From a bacterium (GTDB lineage: Bacteria > Chloroflexota > Dormibacteria > UBA8260 > Bog-877): a DNA stretch of 19,437 nt. Positions within the stretch are counted from its first letter, which is position 1. Each line of letters starts with the position of its first letter. The translations under genes and the position numbers were made by a program. The stretch spans positions 1 to 19,437 of the forward strand of contig JAKABA010000059.1 of NCBI GenBank assembly GCA_021802115.1, written 5' to 3'. The notes below the pieces were generated by a model. The model ran no database searches. It was not told where the DNA came from and saw only the letters and a program-made list of their open reading frames with translations. Below are positions 1-7,793 of this stretch, piece after piece.

Positions 1-268
1 GGAGGGTGGGACGCTCTGCGATCGAGAGGCCCGTGCGGTTTCGCGACCATCTTTTCCAGACTCGGGGAGGATCGCCTATTCCGGGCAACATCTCGGGTAT
101 CGTCCGTGGGGCAGCCTTGGGGGACGGGGCGGACGAAGCTCCAGATCGTCGGGGCGCCGAGCTTGTCCTGCTGGGTGGCCCCGGGACCGTGGCTGACGGC
201 AGCCCCATCTGTGTGGCGGGCCGGAGCTTGGGGAGGTTAGCCGAGTACCTCCGCCCGGCCTGGATGGC
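1..268. other. Window start, no gene supported
   Basis: Frames are open on both strands in this 268-nt stretch, but none shows a recognisable motif or good start. It may hold the promoter of the MFS-ChrB unit or the end of a gene lying outside. I see no clear -10 box before ATG 269 or 287. Confidence 0.3.
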
Positions 269-1717
269 ATGGCGGGATCCCGCTTGATGGAGGCGAATGG
301 CGAGGAGCGGGAGCGCCGCGCCCGGGATGTGGGGCGCATCCTTTGGGCCCAGGCAGCGCGGGCCTTTGCCTACGGTTTTGCGGCCCTACTTCTGGGCACC
401 ACCCTAGAGCGCCTCGGGCTAACGGGGTTCCAGGCTGGTGCGGTCCTGGCGGCGGTGGCGGCTGGGTCGATCCTCTCCAGCGTCGCCGTGGCGCGCGCCG
501 GCGACCGCGTCGGCCGCCGCCGGATGTACCTCTTCTTGTGTCTTCTGCTGGGGGTCAGCGGCGCAATCTTCGCCTACGCCGGGAACTGGTGGATGTTCAT
601 GATCGCCGCTCTAACGGGCACCCTCTCGACCGAGGTCATCGCGTCAGGCCCCTTCTCCTCACTGGACCACGCGATGCTCGCGAACGAGCCGGATAGAGCA
701 CGGCGACTGCGGGTCTTCGGCCGCTACGACGCCGTCGCCGCGGCCGCCGGCTCGCTTGGGGCGCTGGCGGTGGGAGCCCCAGATCTCTTGCGCCGGACCT
801 GGCCTATGGTACCCCCGGACCAGCGCTTCTTCCTGGTGCTGGTGGCCGCTGCCGGCGCTGGGGCGATAATGGCCACCAGGTTTTCCTCCGAAGTTGAGTT
901 GGGACAGCTACCGGCCGAAGCCGGTCCTGGGCAACCCAAGCTGCCCGAGCGGCTCTCCAGCTCCCGCCGGATCGTCGCCGCGCTGGGGTCCCTGTTCGCC
1001 CTGGACTCATTCGCTGGAGGCTTCGTGCTCCAAGCCTTCCTGGCCTACTGGTTCGCCGCCCACTTTGGAGCTAGCCCCAGCGAGCTGGGCTTGATGTTCT
1101 TCGCCGTGGGAGTGGCCCAGACCGTATCGGTGCTGATCGCCGCCAGGCTGGGGAGCCGCTTCGGCCTGCTGCCGACCATGGTGGTCAGCCACCTGCCATC
1201 GAACGTGCTGCTGGCGGCCGTGCCACTTGCCCCCAACCTCCTGGGGGCTGCGGGCCTCCTGGTGGCCCGGTCCGCTCTCTCCCAAATGGACGTCCCGACC
1301 CGCCAGGCGTACCTGATGGCCATGGTCCACCCGGCCGAACGCACCGCGGCGGTCGGTTACACCAACGCCGCCCGGTATGCCACGCGGCCGGCCGGTCCCC
1401 TGCTGGCCGGGGCCGGGGTGGCGGTCCTGCCCGGATTGCCATTCTTCGTCGCCGGCGGGTTAAAGACACTGTACGACCTGCTGCTTTGGACCCTATTCCA
1501 CAAAGTGCCTTTCGCTGAGGGCCGAGCTTTACCTCCAAAGCTCGAGGGCACGGGACCAGATGCTGGCGGATCGGCCATGCGCGAGTCCTTGGCGGACAGC
1601 TCGCCCTGCTCACCGGTCGCCGCCACGGATCGGCCGTCGGGCCAGGCGGGATCGCCCGAGCAGAGCGGCGGGCCTGCTAGCACCACTATCGAGCGCAAGC
1701 GGAATCGAGAACACTGA
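269..1717 (+). CDS. MFS transporter, possible chromate/oxyanion efflux
   Basis: A 482-residue major facilitator superfamily permease of the inner membrane. Many hydrophobic helices run from about residue 24 to 415. A motif-A-like loop GDRVGRRR lies at residues 78-85 between helices 2 and 3. A hydrophilic central loop at about 205-235 separates the two six-helix halves. The last 70 residues are a polar, probably disordered tail. Two in-frame ATGs (269 and 287) are possible starts and neither has a good ribosome-binding site. The next gene, 25 nt downstream, is a ChrB-domain protein, so a role in chromate or other oxyanion resistance is likely. That role is inferred from context only, because MFS sequence does not reveal the substrate and this is not a ChrA protein. 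The fold is sure, the function is not. Confidence 0.88.
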   Translation: MAGSRLMEANGEERERRARDVGRILWAQAARAFAYGFAALLLGTTLERLGLTGFQAGAVLAAVAAGSILSSVAVARAGDRVGRRRMYLFLCLLLGVSGAIFAYAGNWWMFMIAALTGTLSTEVIASGPFSSLDHAMLANEPDRARRLRVFGRYDAVAAAAGSLGALAVGAPDLLRRTWPMVPPDQRFFLVLVAAAGAGAIMATRFSSEVELGQLPAEAGPGQPKLPERLSSSRRIVAALGSLFALDSFAGGFVLQAFLAYWFAAHFGASPSELGLMFFAVGVAQTVSVLIAARLGSRFGLLPTMVVSHLPSNVLLAAVPLAPNLLGAAGLLVARSALSQMDVPTRQAYLMAMVHPAERTAAVGYTNAARYATRPAGPLLAGAGVAVLPGLPFFVAGGLKTLYDLLLWTLFHKVPFAEGRALPPKLEGTGPDAGGSAMRESLADSSPCSPVAATDRPSGQAGSPEQSGGPASTTIERKRNREH

Positions 1718-1728
1718 GAACACCAAGC

Positions 1729-1735
1729 AAAGGAG
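1729..1735 (+). promoter_or_regulatory. Ribosome-binding site of the ChrB-domain gene
   Basis: AAAGGAG lies 7 nt before the ATG at 1743. It fixes that start against the longer open frame that reads back to 1560 inside the MFS gene. Confidence 0.7.
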
Positions 1736-1742
1736 CCGCCCG

Positions 1743-2177
1743 ATGAAATGGATCACCCGCGCACGACCCAAGACCGACCGGATCGCCTGTCCCTGGCTGA
1801 TTCGGCGCTTCATTGACCCCGCAGCGGAAATCGTCTTTGTGCCCCCGGACGAGGTCCTGTCTCGGGCCGACGCCGAGCACGGTCACGCCTTCGACGCCCC
1901 GGGGGCCGAGTTCACCCACCGCGGGAACCAGTGCTCATTCGAGGTGCTGGTCGACCACTTCCAGCTCGGAGGCGATCCCGCTCTGGTTCGGCTGGCGAAG
2001 ATCGTGCACGCTGCCGACGTGACCGGCGAGGCTGGTACCGATCCCCTGGGGGCGGGACTGCGCGCCATCGGTGAGGGGGGCCTGGACGTGGAGGCTGACG
2101 ACCAGCGCCTCCTGCAGCTCGGGAGCTTCGTGTACGACGCTCTTTACTGCTGGTGCCAGCGCCAGGTGACCGAGTGA
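1743..2177 (+). CDS. Chromate resistance protein, ChrB C-terminal domain only
   Basis: A 144-residue protein matching the ChrB C-terminal domain along its whole length. Recognisable family stretches are the N-terminal RIACPWLIRRFIDPAAE region, a DAPGAEFTHRG segment, a CSFEVL segment and KIVHAADVTGE. The N-terminal regulatory half of full ChrB is missing, so this is the short, stand-alone form. Full ChrB proteins have been described as chromate-responsive regulators of chrA. The biochemical role of the isolated domain is unclear; its conserved Cys, His and acidic residues would suit metal or oxyanion sensing. It follows the MFS gene by 25 nt and its TGA overlaps the GTG of the beta-propeller gene, so the three are probably one transcript. 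Start chosen by the strong upstream AAAGGAG. Confidence 0.88.
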   Translation: MKWITRARPKTDRIACPWLIRRFIDPAAEIVFVPPDEVLSRADAEHGHAFDAPGAEFTHRGNQCSFEVLVDHFQLGGDPALVRLAKIVHAADVTGEAGTDPLGAGLRAIGEGGLDVEADDQRLLQLGSFVYDALYCWCQRQVTE

Positions 2178-3115
2178 CCGGCGCGCCTCCGGTGGTCGGG
2201 AGGGTCAGCATCCCCGGCGGCAGCGAATTTGACCATGCCGCCGTGCACCTCAAGACTGGGCATGTCTTTGTGGCCAACACCGCCGCCGGCACCGTGGAGG
2301 TGGTGGACCCCCTGGCCAGCAGACTGGTCGCCAGCATCGAGGACTGCGCGGGTGCCAGCGGCGTGGTGGTCGATGAGGAACACCGGCTGGCGGCAGCCGC
2401 CAGCCGGGCTGGGGGCCACGTCCTCCTCATCGACGTCGACAGTCTGCAGGTGGTCGCCAAGATCCAAGTTGGACCTGCTCCCAACGGACTCGCCCTGGAC
2501 CGAGCCGGCCCGGGCCTGCTGGTGGCTGATGTCAAGACCAACCGAGCCCTGCTCATTGACACCGCCAAGGCCGGGGTGGTGGCGCACGCGACACTTCCGG
2601 GACGGCCACGCTGGGCGGTGCACGATCCTGGGTCCAACCACTTCTATGTGAACATCGCCTCGCCAGCCCAGGTGGCCGTCCTGGACCCCGCGACGCTGGA
2701 GCTCCAGGCGAGCTGGAGGCTGAGGTCTCAGGGGCCGCACGGGCTGGACGTGGACCCCGACCGACGGCTCCTGCTCGTGGCCTGCGACGACGGGGCGCTG
2801 CTCGGTGTCAACGCCGATAGGGGAACTCTGGCGGGACAACTCTCCCTGCCCGGGCCACCCGACGTGACCTTTTGCAACCGCGGCGCCGGCGAAGCCTATG
2901 TCGCAGTCGGTGACGCGGGCGCCCTCGTGGTTGCCAGCACCCACGATTGGAAGGTCACCGCGATCCTGCCGACCGGCCCGGGTGCCCACACGTTCGCCTT
3001 CGACCAGGCGCGACAGCTCATCCATCTGTTGCTGCCCGCCACCGGGGAGATGGCCACCTGGGCGGTGCCCGGTGAAGGCCTGGCCTCCCTGGGGGGAGAG
3101 CACCATTCCACCTGA
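2174..3115 (+). CDS. YncE/YVTN-type beta-propeller protein
   Basis: A 313-residue protein made of repeated blades of the YVTN/YncE (NHL-like) kind. Each blade has the pattern hydrophobic strand, asparagine or aspartate turn, then VxVxD and V(V/A)xI, for example VFVANTAAGTVEVVD, GHVLLIDVDSLQVVAKI, RALLIDTAKAGVV and QVAVLDPATLELQ. About seven blades fit the length. No signal peptide is visible, so it appears cytoplasmic, which is unusual because many relatives are exported. The GTG at 2174 overlaps the ChrB stop as GTGA, the usual sign of translational coupling. An ATG at 2153 is an alternative start but would overlap ChrB by 25 nt. Function unknown; it is probably a binding or scaffold protein of the chromate-type cassette. 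Confidence 0.85.
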   Translation: MTGAPPVVGRVSIPGGSEFDHAAVHLKTGHVFVANTAAGTVEVVDPLASRLVASIEDCAGASGVVVDEEHRLAAAASRAGGHVLLIDVDSLQVVAKIQVGPAPNGLALDRAGPGLLVADVKTNRALLIDTAKAGVVAHATLPGRPRWAVHDPGSNHFYVNIASPAQVAVLDPATLELQASWRLRSQGPHGLDVDPDRRLLLVACDDGALLGVNADRGTLAGQLSLPGPPDVTFCNRGAGEAYVAVGDAGALVVASTHDWKVTAILPTGPGAHTFAFDQARQLIHLLLPATGEMATWAVPGEGLASLGGEHHST

Positions 3116-3317
3116 GCGCGGAGTTGGAACCCAGATCCGGGAGTGGCTGGGCCTGCCACGGCAGATCCGGTCAGAACGCCAATGCCGGACCGCCGCTGGC
3201 GTCAGGCGCTCCGATCCAGCTGGCAGGCGGCCCGCTCCGAATCCCCACTGACACCGTCCCAACCGTCGGAGTCCGCGACAAGCGGGGCCCCGCCACAACC
3301 AGCGTGCGCCAGTCCCG
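3116..3317. other. Convergent intergenic region, no gene seen
   Basis: Between the end of the propeller gene (+) and the small minus-strand frame. The 9-mer CAGATCCGG occurs twice (about 3132 and 3162) around a small GTGGC/GCCAC stem (3143-3159). This could be a weak hairpin terminator, but there is no T-run. Open frames here have no family resemblance. Confidence 0.4.
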
Positions 3318-3485
3318 TCAGGAGCTGTCGGCCGAGCCCTGTCGACGCCGCTCGGACCGGGCGCGAAGCGCCTCCACCTGACGCAGGAGGTTGCCTCCGT
3401 CCACCACCATGCGAGTGACCCGTTTGCGGTCGCGGCGCTTGGCGCGCTGAGCCTCGCCCGGGGCCAGGTCTTCCAAATCCTTCAC
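3318..3485 (-). CDS. Hypothetical small basic helical protein
   Basis: A 55-residue frame starting at GTG 3485 and reading VKDLEDLAPGEAQRAKRRDR, then a KRVTRMVVDGG segment and an arginine-rich end. It is strongly charged and predicted helical, with an even spread of Leu, Val, Glu and Arg more like a real protein than a shadow frame. GATCAT lies 6 nt before the GTG and keeps the A2 and T6 of a -10 box, the spacing seen at leaderless genes in this window. The frame stays open upstream to an ATG at 3503 and another at 3593. I do not recognise a family. It lies 211 nt downstream of the ABC transporter genes on the same strand. Confidence 0.42.
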   Translation of the reverse strand: MKDLEDLAPGEAQRAKRRDRKRVTRMVVDGGNLLRQVEALRARSERRRQGSADSS

Positions 3486-3660
3486 AGTCCCATGATCGCG
3501 CATCTCGGGCGGGCGGGGGCCATCAGCTCGGCGGCATCCCAGGGCGCCGCTCTGAGCGAGGCGGGTTGGACTGGCGCCGGGATCTAACCCCACCCACCTG
3601 CTTCACGGCCAGCGAGCCGGCCCCCCTGCCAACCCTCGACGGTGGCCGGGATCAGCGCGC

Positions 3661-3679
3661 CTCGCTGGCGCCCAGCGAG
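3661..3679 (-). terminator. Perfect hairpin after the ABC transporter operon
   Basis: CTCGCTGG, 3-nt loop CGC, CCAGCGAG: an 8-bp perfect inverted repeat starting 17 nt past the stop of the ATPase gene. It lacks a following T-run, so it may be a U-less intrinsic terminator or a 3' stabilising hairpin. Position and symmetry are the only evidence. Confidence 0.45.
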
Positions 3680-3696
3680 CGCGGCGCAGGTCACCC

Positions 3697-4662
3697 TCAA
3701 TCCCGGGCGACGACTGTCTCATAGACCGGCGCTCCGGGGGCGGCGAACCGCATGAGCTCGCCGACTGCGGCCGACCTTTCCGAGCGGCAGCGAAACCGGC
3801 CCCGCCAGCGGCCCTCGGCCTCGAGCTCGAGCTCAATCCGGGCTCCCTGGGGGATGGCGCCGACCACCCGGGCCAAGAGCTCCCCCTCCGCAGCCAGCTC
3901 CACTGGATGCACCAGGTCCGGGTGGACCGCCATGGTCTGAGACCCGGATACCAGCCAGCCCTGGTACCCCACCAGCTCAGACACCTCGAGGCTTGCCGGT
4001 CGCAGAACCAGCTCCCGCGGATCCCCCACCTGCATAATCCTGCCGCGATGGAGCACGGCCACCCGATGGGCAAAGGCCTGGGCCTCCTCCAAACGGTGGG
4101 TGACCAGGACCGCGGCGGTGGCGGAGCTCTCCAGCTCGCGACGTAAAAGGTCGAGCAGCTCCAGGCCCAAAGGACGGTCGAGCGAGTTGAAGGGCTCGTC
4201 GAGGCAGAGCACCTCCGACTTGGTGTGCAGCGCCCGGGCCAGGGCCACCCTCTGAGCCTCGCCACCGGAGAGACCCCGGGGCCGGACGCCAAGCAGTGAC
4301 CCAAGACCGAGCCGCTCCCCGGTGGCCCGGGCCACCTCGGGGGCAACTCCCTTGGCGTACCCGATGTTCTCCAGCACAGTGAGGTGCGGAAAGAGGCCGG
4401 GTGTCTGGCGCAGCAGCCCGACTCCGCGCCGTCCCGGAGGCAGGTCGGCGCCAGGGGCCGCAGCGGAGCTGAGCCGGCGCTCCCCGAGGCAGATCTCGCC
4501 CCGGCTGAGGGAGAGCAGCCCGGCCAGCGCCTCCAGGGTGGAGGTCTTGCCCGCCCCGGATCGGCCCAACAGTGCGACCCGCTCTCCCCGGGGCACTCGG
4601 AGATCGATCCGAACCGGGAACTCCCTCCGGTCCAGCTCAAAGTCGGCGACGAGCACGGGCAC
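3697..4662 (-). CDS. ABC transporter ATP-binding protein, molybdate/tungstate/sulfate type
   Basis: A 321-residue cytoplasmic ATPase that powers the adjacent importer. All nucleotide-binding motifs are visible: Walker A GRSGAGKTS (33-41), Q-loop Gln86, signature LSGGE (131-135), Walker B VLCLDE (151-156), D-loop SLD (160-162) and switch His189. After about residue 230 comes a C-terminal extension with short beta-strands (IPQGARIELELEAEGRW), resembling the TOBE/MOP oxyanion-binding domain of ModC, WtpC and CysA. The GTG at 4662 was chosen because homology begins there, and it overlaps the permease end by 26 nt, suggesting coupled translation. The frame is open further upstream (ATG 4797), but that part is Cys/Trp/Arg-rich shadow of the permease gene. 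Substrate inferred from the binding protein and regulator. Confidence 0.9.
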   Translation of the reverse strand: MPVLVADFELDRREFPVRIDLRVPRGERVALLGRSGAGKTSTLEALAGLLSLSRGEICLGERRLSSAAAPGADLPPGRRGVGLLRQTPGLFPHLTVLENIGYAKGVAPEVARATGERLGLGSLLGVRPRGLSGGEAQRVALARALHTKSEVLCLDEPFNSLDRPLGLELLDLLRRELESSATAAVLVTHRLEEAQAFAHRVAVLHRGRIMQVGDPRELVLRPASLEVSELVGYQGWLVSGSQTMAVHPDLVHPVELAAEGELLARVVGAIPQGARIELELEAEGRWRGRFRCRSERSAAVGELMRFAAPGAPVYETVVARD

Positions 4663-5455
4663 TCCAGATGTAGGCGCCGACCGGCAGGGGCAGGGCCACC
4701 ACCAGCAGCACCAGGGCGAACGGCAACGCCGAGCTGAGGCCCGTCTCCTGCAACGTGACCCAGATCTGCATGGGCAGGCCGAAGGGATGATAGGCAATGA
4801 TCAGGACCGCTCCGAAGGCGCCCATCGCGCGCGCCCAGGTCACCGCCAGGGCGGTGGCCAGCCCGGGAGCCGCCAGGGGGAGAGTCACCCGCCGCCAGGC
4901 GCGCCAGCGGCAGTCGCCAAGGATGGCGGCGGCCTGCTCCAGCTCCGGATCGACCGCGGCAAAGGCGGCGGCAGCGCCCAGCACGTAGTAGGGCGCGGCC
5001 TCGTAGACCTCGGCCACGACCAGGGCGAAGAATGTGTCCGAGGCGGTCAGATTGAGGTGGGCGAGAGCTCCGCCAAGCGGGGTGGCGGGCCCGACCATGA
5101 AGATCAGAAGAAGGCCGATCACGAGCGGCGGGGTGAGCAGGGGCAGGATCACCCCCAGCTCCCACACACGAGGGAGCGGGAGCCGTCCCCGGGCCATCAT
5201 GTAGGCCAGCGGTGTTCCCAGCAGCAGAATCACGGCCAGAGCGAGGAGCGACGCCTCGACCGAGGTCAGCAACGGTTGGAACGCTCCCGGCTGGCGTAGG
5301 GAGCTCACCACGGCCGCCGGAGAGAGGTGGGCGAGCAGGGCGATGATCGGGCCCAACAGCGCGACCCAGACCACCAGCGCCCCGATCAGAGCGGCGCCGG
5401 TGCCCGCCCGAACGGCGGAGCCGCGCAGCATGGCGGGCGCGGGCGGGACCGTCAA
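4637..5455 (-). CDS. ABC transporter permease, ModB/WtpB/CysT-like
   Basis: A 272-residue inner-membrane protein with about six transmembrane segments. The first is near residues 19-43 and the last is LPFALVLLVVALPLPVGAYI near the C-terminus. The cytoplasmic EAA loop that docks the ATPase is clear at about 165-195 (EQAAAILGDCRWRAWRRVTL, then PLAAPG). A single permease gene implies a homodimeric channel, as in ModB or WtpB. The annotated start is TTG 5455, whose TTGA overlaps the stop of the binding-protein gene; an ATG at 5431 (residue 9) is the alternative. Both neighbours overlap it, so the three genes are expressed together. Confidence 0.9.
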   Translation of the reverse strand: MTVPPAPAMLRGSAVRAGTGAALIGALVVWVALLGPIIALLAHLSPAAVVSSLRQPGAFQPLLTSVEASLLALAVILLLGTPLAYMMARGRLPLPRVWELGVILPLLTPPLVIGLLLIFMVGPATPLGGALAHLNLTASDTFFALVVAEVYEAAPYYVLGAAAAFAAVDPELEQAAAILGDCRWRAWRRVTLPLAAPGLATALAVTWARAMGAFGAVLIIAYHPFGLPMQIWVTLQETGLSSALPFALVLLVVALPLPVGAYIWSARARRRL

Positions 5456-6447
5456 GCCAGTTTTACGAGATCCCTGATCGACCTGGGCGCAGCCGAGCTC
5501 TGGCCCAGCAGCACGGGCGGCAGTGTCGTGTACCCCTCCTTGGTGAGGATGCGCCGGGCCTGGGCACTGAGTAGGAATCTCACGAATGCGGCGGCGGCCG
5601 AGGGGCTGCCGCCCACATTGAGCGCCGAGGCTTCGAGGTCGAGCAGGGAGCCGTGAACCACCTGCCCGGTGGAGAGCTCAAGCGAGGCGGACTGGTAGAT
5701 CGCCGAGTCCTTGGGGCTTCCGAAGTTGATCTGGTCAGGTAACGCCACGTAGGGAAGACCGAGCTGGACCGCCTGGGGAAGAAAGGCGCTGGCCGCATCC
5801 AGCTCGCCAGCCTGGAGCGTCGGCTCCAGGCCGGTTTCGGAGAAGATCTGCGAACTCCCATGGGACCCGCCCAGGTCGGCGTAGGCGGTGGCGGCGCTCA
5901 CCCTCAGATACTTCTCCGCCAAATGGACCATCTCGATGAACCCCTGCCCCTGAGGGTCAACTGCCGGATTGGTCCGGCCCAGCCTGAACCCCGGAGTCGC
6001 CATCAGTGTGAAGAGGTCCTGGATGGGCAGCTGGCCCTTGGCAATCTTCGCCAGCTCGGCGGCGTGCGGCCCCTTGGGATAGTAGGCAACCACCAGCGGA
6101 CTCGCCGCAAACTGCACGGCCCACTTGGTGAACTTGGGTTCCAGCAGCTGCATCGGGGCCGCCCCAATCGGGATGAACACGTTGGGGGTGATCTCCCCAG
6201 CCACGATCTCCTGGGCTAGACCCTGACTCCCCGCCGATTGATTCTGGTACTGGTTGCCCGTCCCCTTGATGAAGGACGGCCCCAGGTATTTGTCCATCAG
6301 CAGTTGCAGCGAACCGGCGCTGGCCACGCTGGCCAGACCTGGCTTGACGGTGGCCGTGGTGGCGACCGCGGGACCGCAGCCGGCCAGAGTCAAGAGCGTG
6401 AAGCTTGAGGCCACGCTGGCGGTCAAAACCCTCCACTGGTTCCGCAT
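5452..6447 (-). CDS. Extracellular molybdate/tungstate-type substrate-binding lipoprotein
   Basis: A 331-residue secreted binding protein. From the ATG at 6447 it has a basic n-region (MRNQWR), a hydrophobic core and a lipobox LAGC (21-24), so Cys24 would be lipidated and the protein anchored outside the membrane. Just after a Thr/Ala linker is VASAGSLQLLMDKY (from about residue 41). The AGSL segment matches the ligand-binding start of ModA/WtpA-type oxyanion-binding proteins. Later parts (VVAYYPKG, RLGRTNPAVDPQGQG, GELDAASAFLPQA) also fit the WtpA group and a two-lobed fold. A longer frame starting at 6516 would place a polar extension before the signal peptide and is rejected. The family also includes sulfate and other anion binders, so the exact ligand is uncertain. 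Confidence 0.88.
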   Translation of the reverse strand: MRNQWRVLTASVASSFTLLTLAGCGPAVATTATVKPGLASVASAGSLQLLMDKYLGPSFIKGTGNQYQNQSAGSQGLAQEIVAGEITPNVFIPIGAAPMQLLEPKFTKWAVQFAASPLVVAYYPKGPHAAELAKIAKGQLPIQDLFTLMATPGFRLGRTNPAVDPQGQGFIEMVHLAEKYLRVSAATAYADLGGSHGSSQIFSETGLEPTLQAGELDAASAFLPQAVQLGLPYVALPDQINFGSPKDSAIYQSASLELSTGQVVHGSLLDLEASALNVGGSPSAAAAFVRFLLSAQARRILTKEGYTTLPPVLLGQSSAAPRSIRDLVKLA

Positions 6448-6688
6448 CCGCAGAGTGTAGCGGCTCCACGACAGCTGTGCTGGCTTTACGCTAGTTGAGC
6501 GTGCGCTGAGGAACATTCCGGTCGGGCCTATCGATGCTGCCTGGTTCGACCGCCACTGGTGGCTCCGGACTCCGCCGGCCGGGCCGCTGGATCGGGTTGA
6601 TCGAGCCAGGCGCCGGCTCCTGGTGTCGGCGTGCCCGGCGTCCGCCTGTCTGCCGGGGTCCCATTGACTCGCTCTGTGGGAGGCGACC
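6448..6688. other. Intergenic region between regulator and ABC operon
   Basis: 241 nt, no gene seen. It contains the leaderless -10 box, an imperfect inverted repeat TTGAGCG-TG-CGCTGAG at about 6495-6510 that shares TGAGC with the palindrome upstream of the regulator, and a GCCAC-TG-GTGGC palindrome at 6552-6563. Either could bind a regulator; neither is proven. Confidence 0.4.
6454..6459 (-). promoter_or_regulatory. -10 box TACACT of a probable leaderless promoter (ABC operon)
   Basis: TACACT on the minus strand, six nucleotides (CTGCGG) before the ATG at 6447. Transcription would start at or next to the A of the ATG, giving an mRNA without a leader. No convincing -35 hexamer. The same box and spacing occur at the DUF1707 gene. 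Confidence 0.6.
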
Positions 6689-7768
6689 TCAGAGCGCTTC
6701 GCCGAGGATCTCCAGCTCGTATCCAGTTACGGCCAGGAGCTGGCGTCTGAGTTCGGCTCGCCCCAGAGCCCCCAACAGAGCCGCCAGCTCGGCGCTGTCG
6801 AGTCGGTCTCTGGCCACCAGGATCACGCTCTCCTCAAAGGTGAGGGGCAGGAACTCCAGACCGAAGGCCACCGCCACCGGCTCGGTCGCCACCCCGAAGT
6901 CGGCTGTCCCGGCCGCGACGGCGCTGGCGACAGCCAGATGTCCTCCGACCTGGCTCCCGTACCCCAGCACCTCGGTGGCCGGAACGCCGACGCGCTCGAG
7001 CTCGGAATCCAGCAGGGTGCGAGCCTCGGCTCCTGGCTCGCGGTTGACCAGGCGTTGCCGCTGGGAGACAAAGTCCTCCAAGCAGCTGCCTCCCGCACCC
7101 GGGCGCCGCAGGACGCCCTCCCTCCAGCTGGCGAATCCGATCCTGGTGAAACGCTGGGCCGACGGCAGCTGGCCCCGGCTCCCGACCGGCTGATGAACTG
7201 CGGCCGCATGGACGAGCCCTCGCCCCAGCAGATCCAGAGCAACCGCGCTGCCGCAGGACCACCAGGCGAGCTCCCACCGGGGTGGTCCCAGAGGTAGAGC
7301 CGCCCGCAGCAGAGGCAGGGCGGGATCGCAACCGGCCACAACCACCGCCCGAACTCCGTCGGGCCGCCAGCTGGTCGCTCCGGAGCCGACGATCGCCCCC
7401 GAGGCGGCGTCGAAGCCCTGGGTCCCGGTCCGCTCGCCCTGCAGCGGCAGCGCCACCCAGCGGCCGAAGACCTCGACCAGGTGAGCGCGAGTGGGATCCG
7501 ACATGGGGGGCTCAAGCAGGCTCGCCGCCACCGGCCTGTCGACCGCCTCCTCGCCGAAGAGCTGCTCCACGGTGCGTCCCAAGACCTGGGCCATCTTCAG
7601 CGCGACACTCAACGACGGCGACCAATCGCCCGCCTCCACCCCAACCACCGCCTGACGGCTGAGCCCGCAGGCTCTGGCCAGATCGGCTTGCGAGAGCCCG
7701 CCCGCTAGCCGAGCCAGGCGCAGCCGCCGCCCGGAGTGCCTGTCGCGGGCCGAGGCCGGATCGGGCAT
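6689..7768 (-). CDS. XRE-type HTH regulator with PBP-like (molybdate-sensor) domain
   Basis: A 359-residue one-component regulator. Residues 14-71 are a Cro/C1-type helix-turn-helix (LRLARLAGGLSQADLARACG, then LSRQAVVGVEAGDWSPS). Residues from about 105 to the end form a periplasmic-binding-protein-like domain (VVVAGCDPALPLL, LAWWSCGSAVAL, LGYGSQVGGHLAVASAVAAG, TADFGVA). This HTH plus PBP_like layout is typical of proteins proposed to control molybdate or tungstate uptake, with the cytoplasmic PBP domain sensing the oxyanion. It sits directly upstream of the matching importer on the same strand. The start at ATG 7768 is set by GAGGAG ending 6 nt upstream; the ATG at 7774 touches that site directly and the much longer frame to 7936 has no support. 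Confidence 0.88.
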   Translation of the reverse strand: MPDPASARDRHSGRRLRLARLAGGLSQADLARACGLSRQAVVGVEAGDWSPSLSVALKMAQVLGRTVEQLFGEEAVDRPVAASLLEPPMSDPTRAHLVEVFGRWVALPLQGERTGTQGFDAASGAIVGSGATSWRPDGVRAVVVAGCDPALPLLRAALPLGPPRWELAWWSCGSAVALDLLGRGLVHAAAVHQPVGSRGQLPSAQRFTRIGFASWREGVLRRPGAGGSCLEDFVSQRQRLVNREPGAEARTLLDSELERVGVPATEVLGYGSQVGGHLAVASAVAAGTADFGVATEPVAVAFGLEFLPLTFEESVILVARDRLDSAELAALLGALGRAELRRQLLAVTGYELEILGEAL

Positions 7769-7774
7769 GGGCAT

Positions 7775-7780
7775 CTCCTC
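7775..7780 (-). promoter_or_regulatory. Ribosome-binding site of the HTH-PBP regulator
   Basis: GAGGAG on the minus strand, 6 nt before ATG 7768 and touching ATG 7774, so it favours 7768. The presence of a leader here contrasts with the leaderless starts of neighbouring genes and leaves room for the palindrome in the 5' region. Confidence 0.6.
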
Positions 7781-7793
7781 TGCGCATGGGCTG

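Noticed and set aside
6..287. A 93-codon plus-strand frame before the MFS gene
   Set aside because: No recognisable motif, no ribosome-binding site, and overlaps the likely MFS start.
3603..5165. A 520-codon open frame on the minus strand
   Set aside because: It is a shadow of the ABC permease and ATPase genes; its translation is Arg/Pro/Ser/Trp-rich with no family motif.
4322..5299. A 325-codon plus-strand frame
   Set aside because: Antisense to the ABC transporter genes, Gly/Gln/Arg-rich and without motif.
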